A DNA stretch of 64,000 nucleotides from Anaerococcus urinomassiliensis (lineage in GTDB: Bacteria; Bacillota; Clostridia; Tissierellales; Peptoniphilaceae), in contig NZ_LT635782.1 in assembly GCF_900128425.1 (NCBI RefSeq), positions 1,680,475 to 1,744,474 on the forward strand, written 5' to 3'. Under the pieces are notes generated by a model. That model was not told the origin of the DNA. It saw nothing but the letters and a program-made list of their open reading frames with translations, and made no database searches. Made by a program: the position numbers and the translations under genes. Of the stretch, positions 1 to 9,876 are shown piece after piece. How positions within the stretch are numbered: the stretch's first letter is position 1; each line of letters starts with the position of its first letter.

Positions 1-1
1 T

Positions 2-493
2 CCATTTAGAATCATCTATCCAATCATAAATGGACTAATACTAATCTTTATATTTTTCTTAAACAGGTCTATGATTGGTTGGGGAACTCTCATCAATTTG
101 ATCCTAATAGGACCTGTAGCAGATTACTCTGCCAATGTTTTTGCGAATATATACACCAATCCTACATTCGCATCAAAGGTTGTAATACTAATCCTTGCTA
201 CCATGGTAATGGCAATGAACGTTTCACTTTATGCAAGCACTGATATAGGTGTATCAGCATATGATTCCCTATTTATTACCATCAATAAAAGAAAACCAAA
301 TATGAGCCTTGGCAAAGCAAGAATACTCACAGATACAATCAGTGTCATAGTTGGATTCATAGGCAAGGCTGCCCTTGGCATCGGAACCATACTAAATGTT
401 CTAATCATGGGACCTTTGGTTGAATTCTTCACAAAAACTACAACCAAATCGATCTTAAAAGTCTTTGGTGTAAAGGCTGCCAATATAGAATAA
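2..493 (+). CDS. YczE/YitT-like integral membrane protein, 5' end outside window
   Basis: The frame is open from base 2, so the gene begins before the window; the ATG at 71 is internal, because hydrophobic coding sequence continues upstream of it. The visible product is very hydrophobic, with about four membrane segments. It carries the repeat-like pattern of the YczE/YyaS/YitT family: a small-residue-rich helix followed by 'DIGVSAYDSL', then a basic loop 'NKRKPNMSLGKAR' and a helix with 'GIGTILNVLIMGPL'. The family's substrate is not established, so no function is assigned. It converges on the transaldolase operon and ends at a hairpin terminator. Confidence 0.75.
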   Translation, partial: PFRIIYPIINGLILIFIFFLNRSMIGWGTLINLILIGPVADYSANVFANIYTNPTFASKVVILILATMVMAMNVSLYASTDIGVSAYDSLFITINKRKPNMSLGKARILTDTISVIVGFIGKAALGIGTILNVLIMGPLVEFFTKTTTKSILKVFGVKAANIE

Positions 494-525
494 GGATGAG
501 AGCAAGTCTCATCCTCTTTTGTTTC
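493..525 (+). terminator. Rho-independent terminator of the YczE-like gene
   Basis: An 8-bp stem GGATGAGA/TCTCATCC (494-501/507-514) with a 5-base loop is followed by a T-rich tract. It overlaps the stop codon of the plus-strand gene and lies next to the stop of the convergent transaldolase gene, so it may act in both directions, though the minus-strand U-tract is weak. Confidence 0.7.
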
Positions 526-1178
526 TATTTATTTCTAGCTTCAAATTTTTCCCAGTCTTTGACAAAGGCATCTATGCCTGCTGTGGTCAATGGATGAGTC
601 CACAATTTCTCAAATAATGAACCTGGAATAGTTGCTATGTGTGCACCTGCTAGAGCAGCTTCTTCTAGATGGTTGATGTGTCTAATACTTGCTGCGATTA
701 TTTCTGATTCGTAACCATATATATCGATTACATCACGAAGAGATGCAACAAGCTCTGCTCCGTTTTCTCCCATATCATCAATTCTTCCCATAAATGGAGA
801 AATATATGTTGCCCCTGCTTTCATAGCCATAATTCCTTGGGAAAGGGAAAATATCAATGTACAATTTGTCTTAATACCTTCCATTGATAGGGTGTGTATA
901 GCCTTAAGACCATCCTCTGTCATAGGGATCTTTACAACTATATTCTCAGACCACTTAGCCAAATCACGAGCTTGGTCAACCATCCCTTCATAGTCATAGC
1001 AAGTAACTTCAGCAGAAACAGGTCCATCAACTATCTTTGAGATCTCGCTAACAACTTCCTTAAAATCTCTACCCTCTTTGTTAATCAAAGAAGGATTAGT
1101 AGTAACCCCATCACAAAGCCCCAGATCGTTAACTCTTTTGATTTCATCTACATTTGCAGTGTCCAAGAAAAACTTCAT
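525..1178 (-). CDS. small transaldolase / fructose-6-phosphate aldolase family (TalC/Fsa)
   Basis: This cytoplasmic TIM-barrel aldolase has 217 residues, typical of the short TalC/Fsa class (about 215-220). It begins '[14 protein letters not shown]' and has the family motif 'GVTTNPSL' near residue 24. The Schiff-base lysine is K83 in 'VVKIPMT', and 'SPFMGRIDD' lies further on. It either transfers dihydroxyacetone units between sugar phosphates or cleaves fructose-6-phosphate; the sequence alone does not separate the two. Last gene of the xylose operon: its ATG overlaps the galM stop (ATGA), with AGGAGG just upstream. The setting favours the pentose-phosphate (transaldolase) role, linking xylulose-5-P to glycolysis. 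Confidence 0.88.
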   Translation of the reverse strand: MKFFLDTANVDEIKRVNDLGLCDGVTTNPSLINKEGRDFKEVVSEISKIVDGPVSAEVTCYDYEGMVDQARDLAKWSENIVVKIPMTEDGLKAIHTLSMEGIKTNCTLIFSLSQGIMAMKAGATYISPFMGRIDDMGENGAELVASLRDVIDIYGYESEIIAASIRHINHLEEAALAGAHIATIPGSLFEKLWTHPLTTAGIDAFVKDWEKFEARNK

Positions 1179-2218
1179 TTTGCCTCCTTTGTATTTTCAT
1201 TCCTTTTTGCCTTCACCTTATACACAGTTTTTGAATAGAACTCATTTCCCTTCTTAAGTATTATATTCCCAAAATCTTCGTGATTTATAGCATCTGGAAA
1301 CAATTGTGTTTCTAGCGCAATTCCTTGGTGTTTACAAAGATCCATTGAGGAATCCTCATTTATTTTATTTAGAGTATAAACTATTAAACAAGTCCTATCT
1401 GTATTAATTTCTAGATTAATGTTTTTTGAAGGATTTTCTAAAATAACAGGATTGGTATTATCTAGTACATATATAGTATCCAAACCCTTATTTTTCAATA
1501 CTTCAGGGTGATTGCTTTCAAATATTTTTTCCATCCTGACAGTTTTGTTAAAATATATATCTGTCCCTAGTGCTGATTGTCTTTTTCCATTTGGACTACT
1601 ATCATCATTTGTTTCTAATATTTCTGTGGAGGGTATTGTTAGATAGTGATTCGCAACAGATGATTTTTCTCCATTTAGATTAAAATAAACATGGTTAGTT
1701 GGATTTACTATGGTGTCTTTGTTAGAATGTGCCCTATACTCAACAGTCCATTCGTTATCATTATTAAAGCTATGAATTACTTTGATTTCTAAATCACCTG
1801 GATAATAATTGTCTTTCTCTTTGTCGAGCAAAGAGAATATCACCTTTATTGCCGAATCGCATTCTTTTATTTCATAAGACCAATTTCTTAAATCATAACC
1901 TGATTTGCCACCGTGCAAGTGATTGTTAGCTTCGTTTGCATCTAGGATATAATCAGTATCATTTAAAGTAAATTTAGAATTTGTAATCCTACCTGCCACT
2001 CGACCAATAGTTGCTCCAAAGTAATAGGACCTATTATTTATAAGTTGGTCAATGTTTTTATATGATAAAACAATATTACCAATAGATCTTATATTAAATT
2101 CATTTATACGAGCCCCAAGGCTCCAAAATACAATTGAATTTCCAAGGTCATTTATAAGTTCAATTTCAGTTACAGGCTCTCCATTAAAAGTTCCTATATT
2201 TTTTTCTGTATATTTCAT
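1175..2218 (-). CDS. galM: aldose 1-epimerase (mutarotase)
   Basis: Interconverts alpha and beta anomers of aldoses in the cytoplasm. At 347 residues it has normal GalM length. The sugar-binding and catalytic segments are visible: '[16 protein letters not shown]' (about residue 97), '[12 protein letters not shown]' with the catalytic His (about 172), and near the C-terminus '[13 protein letters not shown]' containing the general-base Glu. It is one base downstream of xylB and overlaps the transaldolase start by four bases, so it is translationally coupled. Beside xylA/xylB it probably supplies the xylose or glucose anomer released by the GH31 enzymes. Confidence 0.9.
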   Translation of the reverse strand: MKYTEKNIGTFNGEPVTEIELINDLGNSIVFWSLGARINEFNIRSIGNIVLSYKNIDQLINNRSYYFGATIGRVAGRITNSKFTLNDTDYILDANEANNHLHGGKSGYDLRNWSYEIKECDSAIKVIFSLLDKEKDNYYPGDLEIKVIHSFNNDNEWTVEYRAHSNKDTIVNPTNHVYFNLNGEKSSVANHYLTIPSTEILETNDDSSPNGKRQSALGTDIYFNKTVRMEKIFESNHPEVLKNKGLDTIYVLDNTNPVILENPSKNINLEINTDRTCLIVYTLNKINEDSSMDLCKHQGIALETQLFPDAINHEDFGNIILKKGNEFYSKTVYKVKAKRNENTKEAK

Positions 2219-2219
2219 A

Positions 2220-3713
2220 TTAAATCTCTAGAAGTTCTTTGGATATAGCTTTTGTATTTTGGTAAATAGTCTTATATACCTGATAATATTTCTCGTAAAC
2301 TTGGACATTCTGAGGATTTGGCTGATATTCTTCTTTGTAATTTACAAACTTATTGGCACATTCCCCAAAGTTTTCGTAATATCCCAAGCCTACTGCAGCA
2401 ATCATAGCAGCGCCAGTTGATGGTCCATTTTCAATCTCTAGAGTGATAATTTTCTTATTTAAAATATCAGCTTGCAATTGCAACCAAATTTTATTTTTGG
2501 CGCCTCCACCTACTGATACCAATTGGCTTACATCTTCACCAGGTTCTTTATCAATTATTTCCAAGCTATCTTTAAGAGAAAATGTAATTCCTTCAAGGAC
2601 TGCTCTTGTAAAGCATGGTAAATCATGAGAGATATCTATTCCCACAAAAGAAGCTCTTATACTGCTATCATTATACGGAGTTCTTTCACCTTGGATGTAT
2701 GGGGTAAACATCAAACCTTCTGAACCAGGACTAACATTTTCAATCCCCTCTAGAAATTCATCAAATGTCATATTCGATCCAAAAGTCGATTTTAACCAAT
2801 CAAGACTTTTACCGGCAGCAAGGGTAACTCCCATAGAATAATATGAGCCAGGGATGGCATGGTTGAAGGTATGTAATTTCCCATCTTCATTGCCTGTTAA
2901 ATTTACCTTGTTGGCCAATACAACTCCTGATGTTCCTATACTTATCATTCCTTTATCATTTGTTGTGATACCTGACCCTACTGCACTAGCTGCATTGTCA
3001 GCTGCTCCAGCATAAACTTTCACTTTATTTTTAAGACCTAGTTTTGCCTGTATATCTGGCAAAATATCTCCTACATATCCTATAGATTCCACCAAAGGCG
3101 GGAGTATATTTTTATCTATTTCAAATTGATTTGCTATTTCATCTGACCACTCTTTTATATATATATCTAATAATAAAGTACCTGCCGCATCAGAATAGTC
3201 CATATTATATTTGCCAGTTAGCCAATATCTTAGATAATCCTTTGGCAAAAGCATATGTTTTACTTTATCCCAAATATCTGCTTCATTTTCTTTAACCCAC
3301 AAGATTTTAGGGAGGGTGAAACCTTCTAAGGCTATGTTTTTGCTAATATTAACTAGGTCATTTCCATAATTTTCCATTATTTTCTTACATTGCCTAGTTG
3401 TCCTAACATCATTCCATAAAATAGCATTTCTTAGAACTTGATTATTTTGATCCAACAATACCAAACTATGCATTTGCCCAGAAAAACTTAAAGCTTCTAA
3501 GTCTTTATCAAAATCTTCTATCTTTTTTTCAAGGTCATATATTACATTTATAAAAGCATCTATCCAATCGTGAGGATTTTGTTCACTGAAGCCCTTCTGT
3601 GGAATTATTAAGTCATAGGCAGATGAACTTGTTTCTACCAGACTACCATCTACAGTATAGACAGATCCTTTAAGAGAACTAGTCCCCAAATCTACTCCTA
3701 ATATATATTTCAT
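2220..3713 (-). CDS. xylB: xylulokinase
   Basis: FGGY-family kinase converting D-xylulose to xylulose-5-phosphate. The product has 497 residues from the chosen ATG at 3713. An upstream in-frame start adds 11 residues, but the ATG at 3713 begins the canonical 'MKYILGVDLGTSSLKG' phosphate-binding strand and has AAAGGA just before it. Other family segments are 'FSGQMHSLVLLD', 'ILWNDVRTTRQC', 'YAGAADNAASAVGSG' and C-terminal 'SVGGGAKNKIWLQ'. It lies between xylA and galM. The 160-base xylA-xylB gap holds a foldback repeat, so xylB expression may depend on read-through of that structure. Confidence 0.94.
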   Translation of the reverse strand: MKYILGVDLGTSSLKGSVYTVDGSLVETSSSAYDLIIPQKGFSEQNPHDWIDAFINVIYDLEKKIEDFDKDLEALSFSGQMHSLVLLDQNNQVLRNAILWNDVRTTRQCKKIMENYGNDLVNISKNIALEGFTLPKILWVKENEADIWDKVKHMLLPKDYLRYWLTGKYNMDYSDAAGTLLLDIYIKEWSDEIANQFEIDKNILPPLVESIGYVGDILPDIQAKLGLKNKVKVYAGAADNAASAVGSGITTNDKGMISIGTSGVVLANKVNLTGNEDGKLHTFNHAIPGSYYSMGVTLAAGKSLDWLKSTFGSNMTFDEFLEGIENVSPGSEGLMFTPYIQGERTPYNDSSIRASFVGIDISHDLPCFTRAVLEGITFSLKDSLEIIDKEPGEDVSQLVSVGGGAKNKIWLQLQADILNKKIITLEIENGPSTGAAMIAAVGLGYYENFGECANKFVNYKEEYQPNPQNVQVYEKYYQVYKTIYQNTKAISKELLEI

Positions 3714-3731
3714 AAGAATCCTTTCTAGAAA

Positions 3732-3869
3732 AAAGGGCTGTTGCAAAATATGAATCCTTTATAGTTAATATAAGCTTAATCTTTAAAAACCTATTAATCT
3801 ATCAATACATAGATATAAGGTTAGAAAGCTCTTATACTAAAAACAATATTCACTATGCAACATCCCTTT
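3732..3869. repeat. MITE-like repeat with GGGCTGTTGCA-type ends, between xylA and xylB
   Basis: The left end AAAGGGCTGTTGCA is mirrored by TGCAACATCCCTTT at the right end (one mismatch). The interior is AT-rich and has no ORF. The ends match those of the two larger foldback elements near 40.3 and 42.9 kb, but this copy lacks their GC-rich central palindrome, so it may be a decayed or different member. Confidence 0.6.
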
Positions 3870-3877
3870 AATTTAAC

Positions 3878-5185
3878 TTATACTAAATAATCATTAATTC
3901 TTTGTTTTAGATATTCTACATGATATGACTTATTGACAATCTTATCATTCTTCAATGCATATTCTGTAAGTTTTTCAAAGTCTGTTGTTCCGTCTATAAT
4001 AGATTTACCTAAATCAGACTCAAAACTTTCATATTTTTCATTTAAAATATTCTCAATAAATCCATCCTCTTTCATCTTTGCTGCAGCTAGTAGACCCCTA
4101 GCAAATGTATCCATACCAGCAATATGAGCAATCAAAAGGTCTTCTTGGTCAACTGAAGTTCTTCTTACTTTAGCATCAAAGTTAATTCCACCCTTATGAA
4201 GTCCTCCGTTTTCTAAGATCTCATACATAGCTAGTGTTGTGTGATACAAATCATATGGGAATTCATCAGTATCCCAACCCAATTGTTCTTCACCATGGTT
4301 AGCATCAATAGAACCTAGAGCTCCTTCTGTTCTTGCCACACGCAATTCATGTTCAAAAGTATGACCTGCCAAAGTAGCATGGTTGCCCTCAAGGTTTAAC
4401 TTAAATCTATCTTTTAAGCCATATTTGTTGATAAAGAATAGTGCAGTTGCAGCATCATAGTCATATTGGTGTCTCATTGGTTCTCTTGGCTTAGGCTCTA
4501 TTAAGAATTGAACCTTGTGGTCAATCTTATCTGCATAGTCGCAAGCCATATGGAAAAATTTCGCAAGATTTTCTTGTTCCAATTCATAATCTGTGTTAAA
4601 GAGCTCTTCATAGCCTTCTCTTCCACCCCAGAAAACATAGTTTTCACCACCAAGTTTTTTAGAAATATCTAGACCTTTTTTAACTTGAGCAGCTGCATAT
4701 GCATAAACATCTACATTGTTAGTAGTAGCTGCACCATTTAAGTATCTAGGGTGACTAAACATATTAGCAGTATTCCAAAGTAACTTGATGCCAGTTTCAT
4801 CCATTTTTCCCTTGATTAGATCAGTAATCTCATCAAGATTTGCATAAAACTCTTCTAAAGAATCTCCTTCTGGAGCAATATCAACATCATGGAAGCAGAA
4901 GTATTCAACTCCAAGAAGTTCTAGCAATTCAAAAAATGCTTCAACTCTATTTTTTGCAGTCTCCATTGGAGAAGCACCATGCCAATTTCTCTTAGCAGTA
5001 CCAACTCCAAAAGGATCAGCTCCTTCTTGACCCATAGTATGCCAATAAGCAAGTGCAAATTTAAAATGCTCTTTCATAGGTTTTCCAAGCACTACTTTGT
5101 CAGCATCAAAGTAGTGATAAGCAAGAGGATTCTTAGAATCAACCCCTTCAAATTTAACTTTTTCTATTCCTTCAAAATATTTCAT
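3878..5185 (-). CDS. xylA: xylose isomerase (class II)
   Basis: Cytoplasmic, metal-dependent isomerase converting D-xylose to D-xylulose. Its 435 residues fit the class II length of about 440. Catalytic H99 and D102 lie in 'FCFHDVD'. Metal- and substrate-binding segments follow: 'VFWGGREGYE', 'LIEPKPREPMRHQYD', 'LNLEGNHATLAGHTFEHE' and 'GSIDANHG'. The ribosome site AGGAG lies just upstream of the ATG. It precedes xylB and follows the PTS EIIA gene after a 135-base gap, so it may also have its own promoter. Confidence 0.97.
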   Translation of the reverse strand: MKYFEGIEKVKFEGVDSKNPLAYHYFDADKVVLGKPMKEHFKFALAYWHTMGQEGADPFGVGTAKRNWHGASPMETAKNRVEAFFELLELLGVEYFCFHDVDIAPEGDSLEEFYANLDEITDLIKGKMDETGIKLLWNTANMFSHPRYLNGAATTNNVDVYAYAAAQVKKGLDISKKLGGENYVFWGGREGYEELFNTDYELEQENLAKFFHMACDYADKIDHKVQFLIEPKPREPMRHQYDYDAATALFFINKYGLKDRFKLNLEGNHATLAGHTFEHELRVARTEGALGSIDANHGEEQLGWDTDEFPYDLYHTTLAMYEILENGGLHKGGINFDAKVRRTSVDQEDLLIAHIAGMDTFARGLLAAAKMKEDGFIENILNEKYESFESDLGKSIIDGTTDFEKLTEYALKNDKIVNKSYHVEYLKQRINDYLV

Positions 5186-5238
5186 TTTTTCTCCTTTTTT
5201 TGCTACATATCCTATAAATATAATCTTTTAACCAAGCA

Positions 5239-5268
5239 ATAAAATCATTAGCAAATATAATAAGTCAA
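5239..5268 (-). promoter_or_regulatory. possible xylA promoter
   Basis: On the minus strand TTGACT (5263-5268) is followed after 18 bases by TTTTAT (5239-5244), in the 135-base gap between the EIIA gene and xylA. The -10 is poor. This is a weak prediction based on spacing and context only. Confidence 0.3.
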
Positions 5269-5320
5269 ACTCTAAATGCCCGATTTATATTTTATTATTG
5301 CAGAATAAAATACGTAAGTC

Positions 5321-5740
5321 TTATTCATCATCTTCATCTAGAGTGTCATTTGAAAGTATTCTATTAACAAATATGATTCCTTCTTTAGATTCATTTATTG
5401 CAGTTGTCAGTTCTTCTTCGCTAATATCTCCATTTTGTGTTAGTAGACAAACATTTAATAATAGAGGTAGGTTAACACCAGCAACAACAAAATAATTATT
5501 TCTACCTATTTTCTTTGAAAATTCTTGGTTTACCGATCCCCCCATTAAATCAGTAAATACAATAACTTGCTCATCTTCACTTATATTTCCTAAAACATCA
5601 TCTATAGTTTCATGCAAAGGCTTATCATCTATATAAGCTGGTATAGCAATGATTTCCTTTACAGATGGTAATATATACTCAAGTGTTTCCTTTAAACCTT
5701 TTGCTAGATTACTGTGTGAAGCCAAAATAATTTTACTCAT
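5321..5740 (-). CDS. PTS mannose-family EIIA component
   Basis: Cytoplasmic phosphocarrier of a mannose-type phosphotransferase permease: it takes phosphate from HPr and passes it to EIIB. The 139 residues form one EIIA domain. The phosphorylated histidine is H9 in 'ILASHSNLA', and 'VFTDLMGGSVNQEF' and 'VVAGVNLPLLL' are family hallmarks. The C-terminus is acidic. It is the last of the four PTS genes (B-C-D-A order), 15 bases after EIID. The substrate cannot be read from this domain; the flanking GH31 and xylose genes suggest an alpha-xyloside or alpha-glucoside. Confidence 0.93.
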   Translation of the reverse strand: MSKIILASHSNLAKGLKETLEYILPSVKEIIAIPAYIDDKPLHETIDDVLGNISEDEQVIVFTDLMGGSVNQEFSKKIGRNNYFVVAGVNLPLLLNVCLLTQNGDISEEELTTAINESKEGIIFVNRILSNDTLDEDDE

Positions 5741-5755
5741 TTTTTCTCCTTTGTA

Positions 5756-6574
5756 TTATGGTGCAACGGCTAGGATATTAAAGTAAGAGCCTATTAGGCA
5801 AATAGCAATTATACCCATAATAATTTTCAAAAAACTAAACTTTTTCTTCTCCATCAACCAGTATATGAGCATAACTAGTAATACCGGTAAAAAGGCAGGT
5901 AGAATAGCATCAAATATTTGCTCTTGTAAATTTAATGTTACATCTCCAAATTTGAATTCCAAGCTTGTATAAACTTTAATAGCTGTTGCAATTAAGCTTC
6001 CCACTACTGTAAGACCCATAACTGATGCAGCATCTGTAAATGTAGTTAGCTTGTCAGATAAGTCCGTTACTAATCTAGTACCAGATTTGTATCCAATATC
6101 ATAAAACTTAAGTCTTAGGAACACTAGAAGTATGTTTAGAGCTATCCAGATAATCGCACCCAACGGATTTCCTTCTAGAGCTAGATATCCTCCTATAGAT
6201 CCCATTATTGTTGGGTATAAAACCCATAAAATAGAATCTCCTACACCAGCTAACGGACCCATTAGAGATGTTTTTACCGACCTAACAGCATCTAATGACT
6301 CTATTCCTTCTTGCTCCTGCATAGCAATGTCAGCTCCTAATATAAGTGGAATTACATATGGAGTAGTATTAAAATATTCGTACTCCACGTCCATTGCTTT
6401 CTTGAAATCCTCATCATCAGGATAAATTTTCCTAAGGGTATCGTGAATTGCCCAAGCATATCCTGTTCCTTGTAAAGTTCCATAGTTGATGTTGTTACTT
6501 CCAATAAAAGAACACTTTAGAGCAGCCTTCTTATGATCTTTTTCAGTTAAAATTTTATTTTGTTTGTTATTCAT
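5756..6574 (-). CDS. PTS mannose-family EIID membrane component
   Basis: Membrane component that forms the sugar channel with EIIC. It has 272 residues from the preferred ATG at 6574; an ATG nine bases upstream (6583) abuts the GGGAG ribosome site and has no spacing. Family features include 'GTGYAWAIHDTLRKIYPDD', 'YFNTTPYVIPLILG', 'VRSVKTSLMGPLAGVGDSI' and several C-terminal membrane helices. The start overlaps the end of EIIC by eight bases, indicating coupled translation. Confidence 0.93.
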   Translation of the reverse strand: MNNKQNKILTEKDHKKAALKCSFIGSNNINYGTLQGTGYAWAIHDTLRKIYPDDEDFKKAMDVEYEYFNTTPYVIPLILGADIAMQEQEGIESLDAVRSVKTSLMGPLAGVGDSILWVLYPTIMGSIGGYLALEGNPLGAIIWIALNILLVFLRLKFYDIGYKSGTRLVTDLSDKLTTFTDAASVMGLTVVGSLIATAIKVYTSLEFKFGDVTLNLQEQIFDAILPAFLPVLLVMLIYWLMEKKKFSFLKIIMGIIAICLIGSYFNILAVAP

Positions 6575-7346
6575 CCCAGTCATCTCCCATATTATTATCT
6601 ATAGCTTGCATATTTTTCCTAGCAATAAGGTTATTGTATGTGTGTAGAGCCATAGCAAAACCTAATATTGATACACCTAGTATTGGCAGTTTCAAATATG
6701 CCGAAAATACAAAACCTATTAGTAGAGCCCAAAAATATCTTTTTGTAGGCATATATCTAAGTAGCATTACAACACCAACAACAGGCAACATTCCACCGGC
6801 AATATTTAAACCATTTGTTATCCACTCAGGAATAACTTCTACTACAGATTCGACAGCTATTTGTCCCCATAGCACTAGAATTAGCATAGGTATAAAAGCT
6901 TGCATTGCAACAAAAAATATAGAAATCCAGTTTATTTTTTTTGAAGCTTCAAATTTTCCTTCATTTAATAATTGTTTAGATTTATTTGTAACCCATGAGT
7001 TTAATGTTCTGGTAAGTATATCTAAGTTAATAGCTAGTATTCCTACTGATAGACCAACAGTAATAGATGCACCTAAGTCTACCCCTGTTCTAGCATTTAA
7101 ATATATAGCAACAACTGTAGCTAATGCATAATCAGGAACTGATGATCCTCCCAGAGCCGCAACCCCTAAACTCATTAATTGGAATGTACCTGCAATATGA
7201 AGAGCTGTTGTTAAGTCTCCCATTATTAATCCTGCAATGAGTCCTACTGTTATAGGCCAGTGATTTATTATGGTTATTCCTCTATTATCAATTAGTGCCC
7301 ACATCGGCAATAGTATTATTAAAATATTTTGTAAAATTTCATTCAT
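6567..7346 (-). CDS. PTS mannose-family EIIC membrane component
   Basis: Integral membrane permease subunit of 259 residues (family about 255-270) with seven or more hydrophobic helices. It contains segments typical of ManY/AgaC-type EIIC proteins: 'MGDLTTALHIAGTFQLMSLG', 'GASITVGLSVGILAINLD' and 'VVGVVMLLRYMPTK'. It sits between EIIB and EIID with short spacing. Transport specificity in this family resides in EIIC and EIID, but the residues seen do not identify the sugar. Confidence 0.92.
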   Translation of the reverse strand: MNEILQNILIILLPMWALIDNRGITIINHWPITVGLIAGLIMGDLTTALHIAGTFQLMSLGVAALGGSSVPDYALATVVAIYLNARTGVDLGASITVGLSVGILAINLDILTRTLNSWVTNKSKQLLNEGKFEASKKINWISIFFVAMQAFIPMLILVLWGQIAVESVVEVIPEWITNGLNIAGGMLPVVGVVMLLRYMPTKRYFWALLIGFVFSAYLKLPILGVSILGFAMALHTYNNLIARKNMQAIDNNMGDDWDE

Positions 7347-7358
7347 TTCTATAAACCT

Positions 7359-7832
7359 CTATATATATTTGGATAAATCTTCTTTTGGATTTGATGGTAC
7401 ATACTGAAAGTATACATGTGTACCTAATGACTCAATTTCTTTTAATTCTTTTTTCTGTTTAGAATTTAAATTTACTTGATTCATTATTTCTTCGCTATCA
7501 TCAGACTTAAAGACAATACCAATATTTACTTCAGGTATCTTTACCCCTCCTTCAATTAATTTTAGAATAGTAGACGGCTCTTTTACAACCATCAAAACAT
7601 TGTGATTGTCATATTTTCCGCTATTAAAGTTAGTTATTGCTGTAGCAGTATCAATAATGGACATACCTGTTCCAGCTGGCTTACTCATTCTCATAACGCT
7701 TTTTTGTACTTCGTCTTTACTAACCTCATCATCAACAACCATTATTCTTTTCGCCTTTGAAGCACTAGCATATTGTGTTACAACGATACCATGTACTAAT
7801 CTTTGATCAATTCTTACTAAAACCAAACTCAC
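7359..7832 (-). CDS. PTS mannose-family EIIB component (GTG start)
   Basis: Cytoplasmic 157-residue EIIB domain that phosphorylates the incoming sugar. It begins 'MSLVLVRIDQRLVHG', with the phosphorylated histidine at H14. The start codon is GTG, supported by AGGAGG eight bases upstream; the gene overlaps the end of the GH31 gene by 26 bases. It is the first PTS gene, directly downstream of two GH31 glycosidases, so the substrate is expected to be a glycoside that these cytoplasmic enzymes cleave after import. Confidence 0.93.
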   Translation of the reverse strand: MSLVLVRIDQRLVHGIVVTQYASASKAKRIMVVDDEVSKDEVQKSVMRMSKPAGTGMSIIDTATAITNFNSGKYDNHNVLMVVKEPSTILKLIEGGVKIPEVNIGIVFKSDDSEEIMNQVNLNSKQKKELKEIESLGTHVYFQYVPSNPKEDLSKYI

Positions 7833-9876
7833 TTAGTTTTCCTCCTATAATCTTAAACTTTAATATTAAATCATCATAATTGGCAGAACTTTTTCTTAAA
7901 AAAACTGGTATTTTATATAATGGGCAATCAACTGTGTTGTATCCCATTTCTACTTCATATCCAGTATATGGGTCTACCCAACCACTATCTGGAATGAATA
8001 CTTCCATTTGCCTATCACCATAATTAACGACTGGGCAAATCAATAAATCTGAACCAAAAAAATATTGGAACCTTTCATCATAGCATTTATCTATATGTGG
8101 ATACTCAAAAAACATTGTCCTCATTAGTGGCCATCCCTTTTGAGACGCTTCAATAAATAATGTCTCTATATATGATTCTAATTCATTTCTTAAGGTTACG
8201 TATTCGATTAATATTAGTTCTACGTCTTTCCCAAACGAAAATATTTCATTGCTAGATCCACTTGTTCTTACTCCTCCTCCACTATCTCCAATTTTGGGGA
8301 AGTGGGGTTGTCTATCTCCATGCATTCTCAGTATTGGGCTAAAAACAGAAAATTGAAACCATCGTATCATTAGTTCTTTGAAGTAATCGCTATCACTATT
8401 ACCACTATGAAAACCACCTATATCACTTGTCCACCATGATTGTCCACACATACCAACACTCAAGGCGAATTGAATCTGATTTTTCATTGATTCAAACGAA
8501 GACTCTATATCTCCTGACCAAAGCAGAGCCCCATATTTCTGGCTTGATACGAACGCCGATCTAATTAATATAGGTAACTCAGCAGAGACACTGTTTATAG
8601 TTTTTACATAGTGTAAGGGATAGGAATTGGCAATCTTACTCATTCTATCATCATTCATTTCGTATATAAAATGATTGTAGTAATTCATTTCTGGCTCAGC
8701 CTGATCTGCCCAAAAAAGACTAACACCATTCTTTATATAATTATTTACTATCTTATTTTGCAAAAATCTTTGTGATTCATATTTTGTGAAATCAATAATG
8801 TACTTATCATTAAATAACTTGCCATCATTTATTTCACTATTTATAAGTAAATTGTTATCTTTTAAATACTTATAATTTTCAGAATCTATAGAAACTGTAG
8901 GCCAAAGCGAAACCATCAGCTTAGTGCCATTGTTCAACATTCTTTGTGACAAGTCTTTTATTCCACTCCAATATTTGTAATCAAATTTATAGTCGCCTTC
9001 TTCAGTCCAATGAAAATAGTCAATAACCATTACTGATGGTATAACCTTACGTTTTATATATTCATCATAAACAGTCTCAAGCTCTTCTTTTGTCTGATAC
9101 CTTAGTTTACTTTGCCAAAGTCCCAATAACGAAGAATCCATAATTCCAGGCCTACCAATTATGCTTGTTAGCTTCTCTATTAATTCTTTAGGATTATCTC
9201 CCACAAATATTGTGTAATCAATAACATCTGAGTCAGATGCTTCCCATACTTTTTCATTATCTCCAAAAAATACTGAGCCTACTGAAAAATTATTCCATAT
9301 AAATCCATAGTTTTTATCAGATATATAAATAGGTATAGCTATTTGTGAATTTCTATGAATTAATTCTATGAAGTCATTGTTTTTATTAAGTTTTTCTTCC
9401 TGAAAACCTCCCATTCCGTATATTTTTTCATTCCTATCCCCTTTAAATCTAAGTCTAGACCTAATGATTCCATTTGCTTGTTCAATAAACTCATATGGAT
9501 CAATATTTAAAGATGAAGTTGGCAGATTGGGAATAGAAATGTGTTCATCAATGCCAAGTGTTCTCCTTACATTGCTCTGCTTCAGAGATACTTCTTCTAA
9601 AATCAAATTGTTATTGTTGTAATATAAAAGCTTATTGCCATTAAATATAACTTTTAACTTTGCATTTATTATGGTTATTCCATCTTCCTCAACTACTATT
9701 TCTGGTTTTGTATAAACTTGTGGATCATAATCCAAATCATTTGGAATAAAATCAGATCTTGGGCTAGCTATTACTCTAATACTGCTTTCGCTTATAGCCT
9801 TAATCTTTAAATTATATTGACTTAATTTAAAGCAAATCCAGTCATCAATAATTTGGTATTTCTCAAATATTTTCAT
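7807..9876 (-). CDS. GH31 glycosidase (alpha-xylosidase / alpha-glucosidase), copy 1
   Basis: Retaining alpha-glycoside hydrolase of 689 residues with no signal peptide, hence cytoplasmic. It has an N-terminal beta-sandwich, then a TIM barrel. The predicted nucleophile is D391 in 'FWADQAEPEM' and the acid/base is D456 in 'LLWSGDIESS'; 'RWFQFSVFSPILRMHGD' follows. The upstream GH31 gene encodes a paralog with the same motif layout, and their coding regions overlap by 14 bases. Placement with xylA, xylB and XylR-type control suggests alpha-xylosidase, but GH31 also includes alpha-glucosidases and the substrate is inferred only from context. Confidence 0.88.
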   Translation of the reverse strand: MKIFEKYQIIDDWICFKLSQYNLKIKAISESSIRVIASPRSDFIPNDLDYDPQVYTKPEIVVEEDGITIINAKLKVIFNGNKLLYYNNNNLILEEVSLKQSNVRRTLGIDEHISIPNLPTSSLNIDPYEFIEQANGIIRSRLRFKGDRNEKIYGMGGFQEEKLNKNNDFIELIHRNSQIAIPIYISDKNYGFIWNNFSVGSVFFGDNEKVWEASDSDVIDYTIFVGDNPKELIEKLTSIIGRPGIMDSSLLGLWQSKLRYQTKEELETVYDEYIKRKVIPSVMVIDYFHWTEEGDYKFDYKYWSGIKDLSQRMLNNGTKLMVSLWPTVSIDSENYKYLKDNNLLINSEINDGKLFNDKYIIDFTKYESQRFLQNKIVNNYIKNGVSLFWADQAEPEMNYYNHFIYEMNDDRMSKIANSYPLHYVKTINSVSAELPILIRSAFVSSQKYGALLWSGDIESSFESMKNQIQFALSVGMCGQSWWTSDIGGFHSGNSDSDYFKELMIRWFQFSVFSPILRMHGDRQPHFPKIGDSGGGVRTSGSSNEIFSFGKDVELILIEYVTLRNELESYIETLFIEASQKGWPLMRTMFFEYPHIDKCYDERFQYFFGSDLLICPVVNYGDRQMEVFIPDSGWVDPYTGYEVEMGYNTVDCPLYKIPVFLRKSSANYDDLILKFKIIGGKLSEFGFSKN

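Noticed and set aside
3732..3869. Rho-independent terminator between xylA and xylB
   Set aside because: The inverted ends are more than 100 bases apart with no T-run geometry; better explained as a MITE-like repeat.
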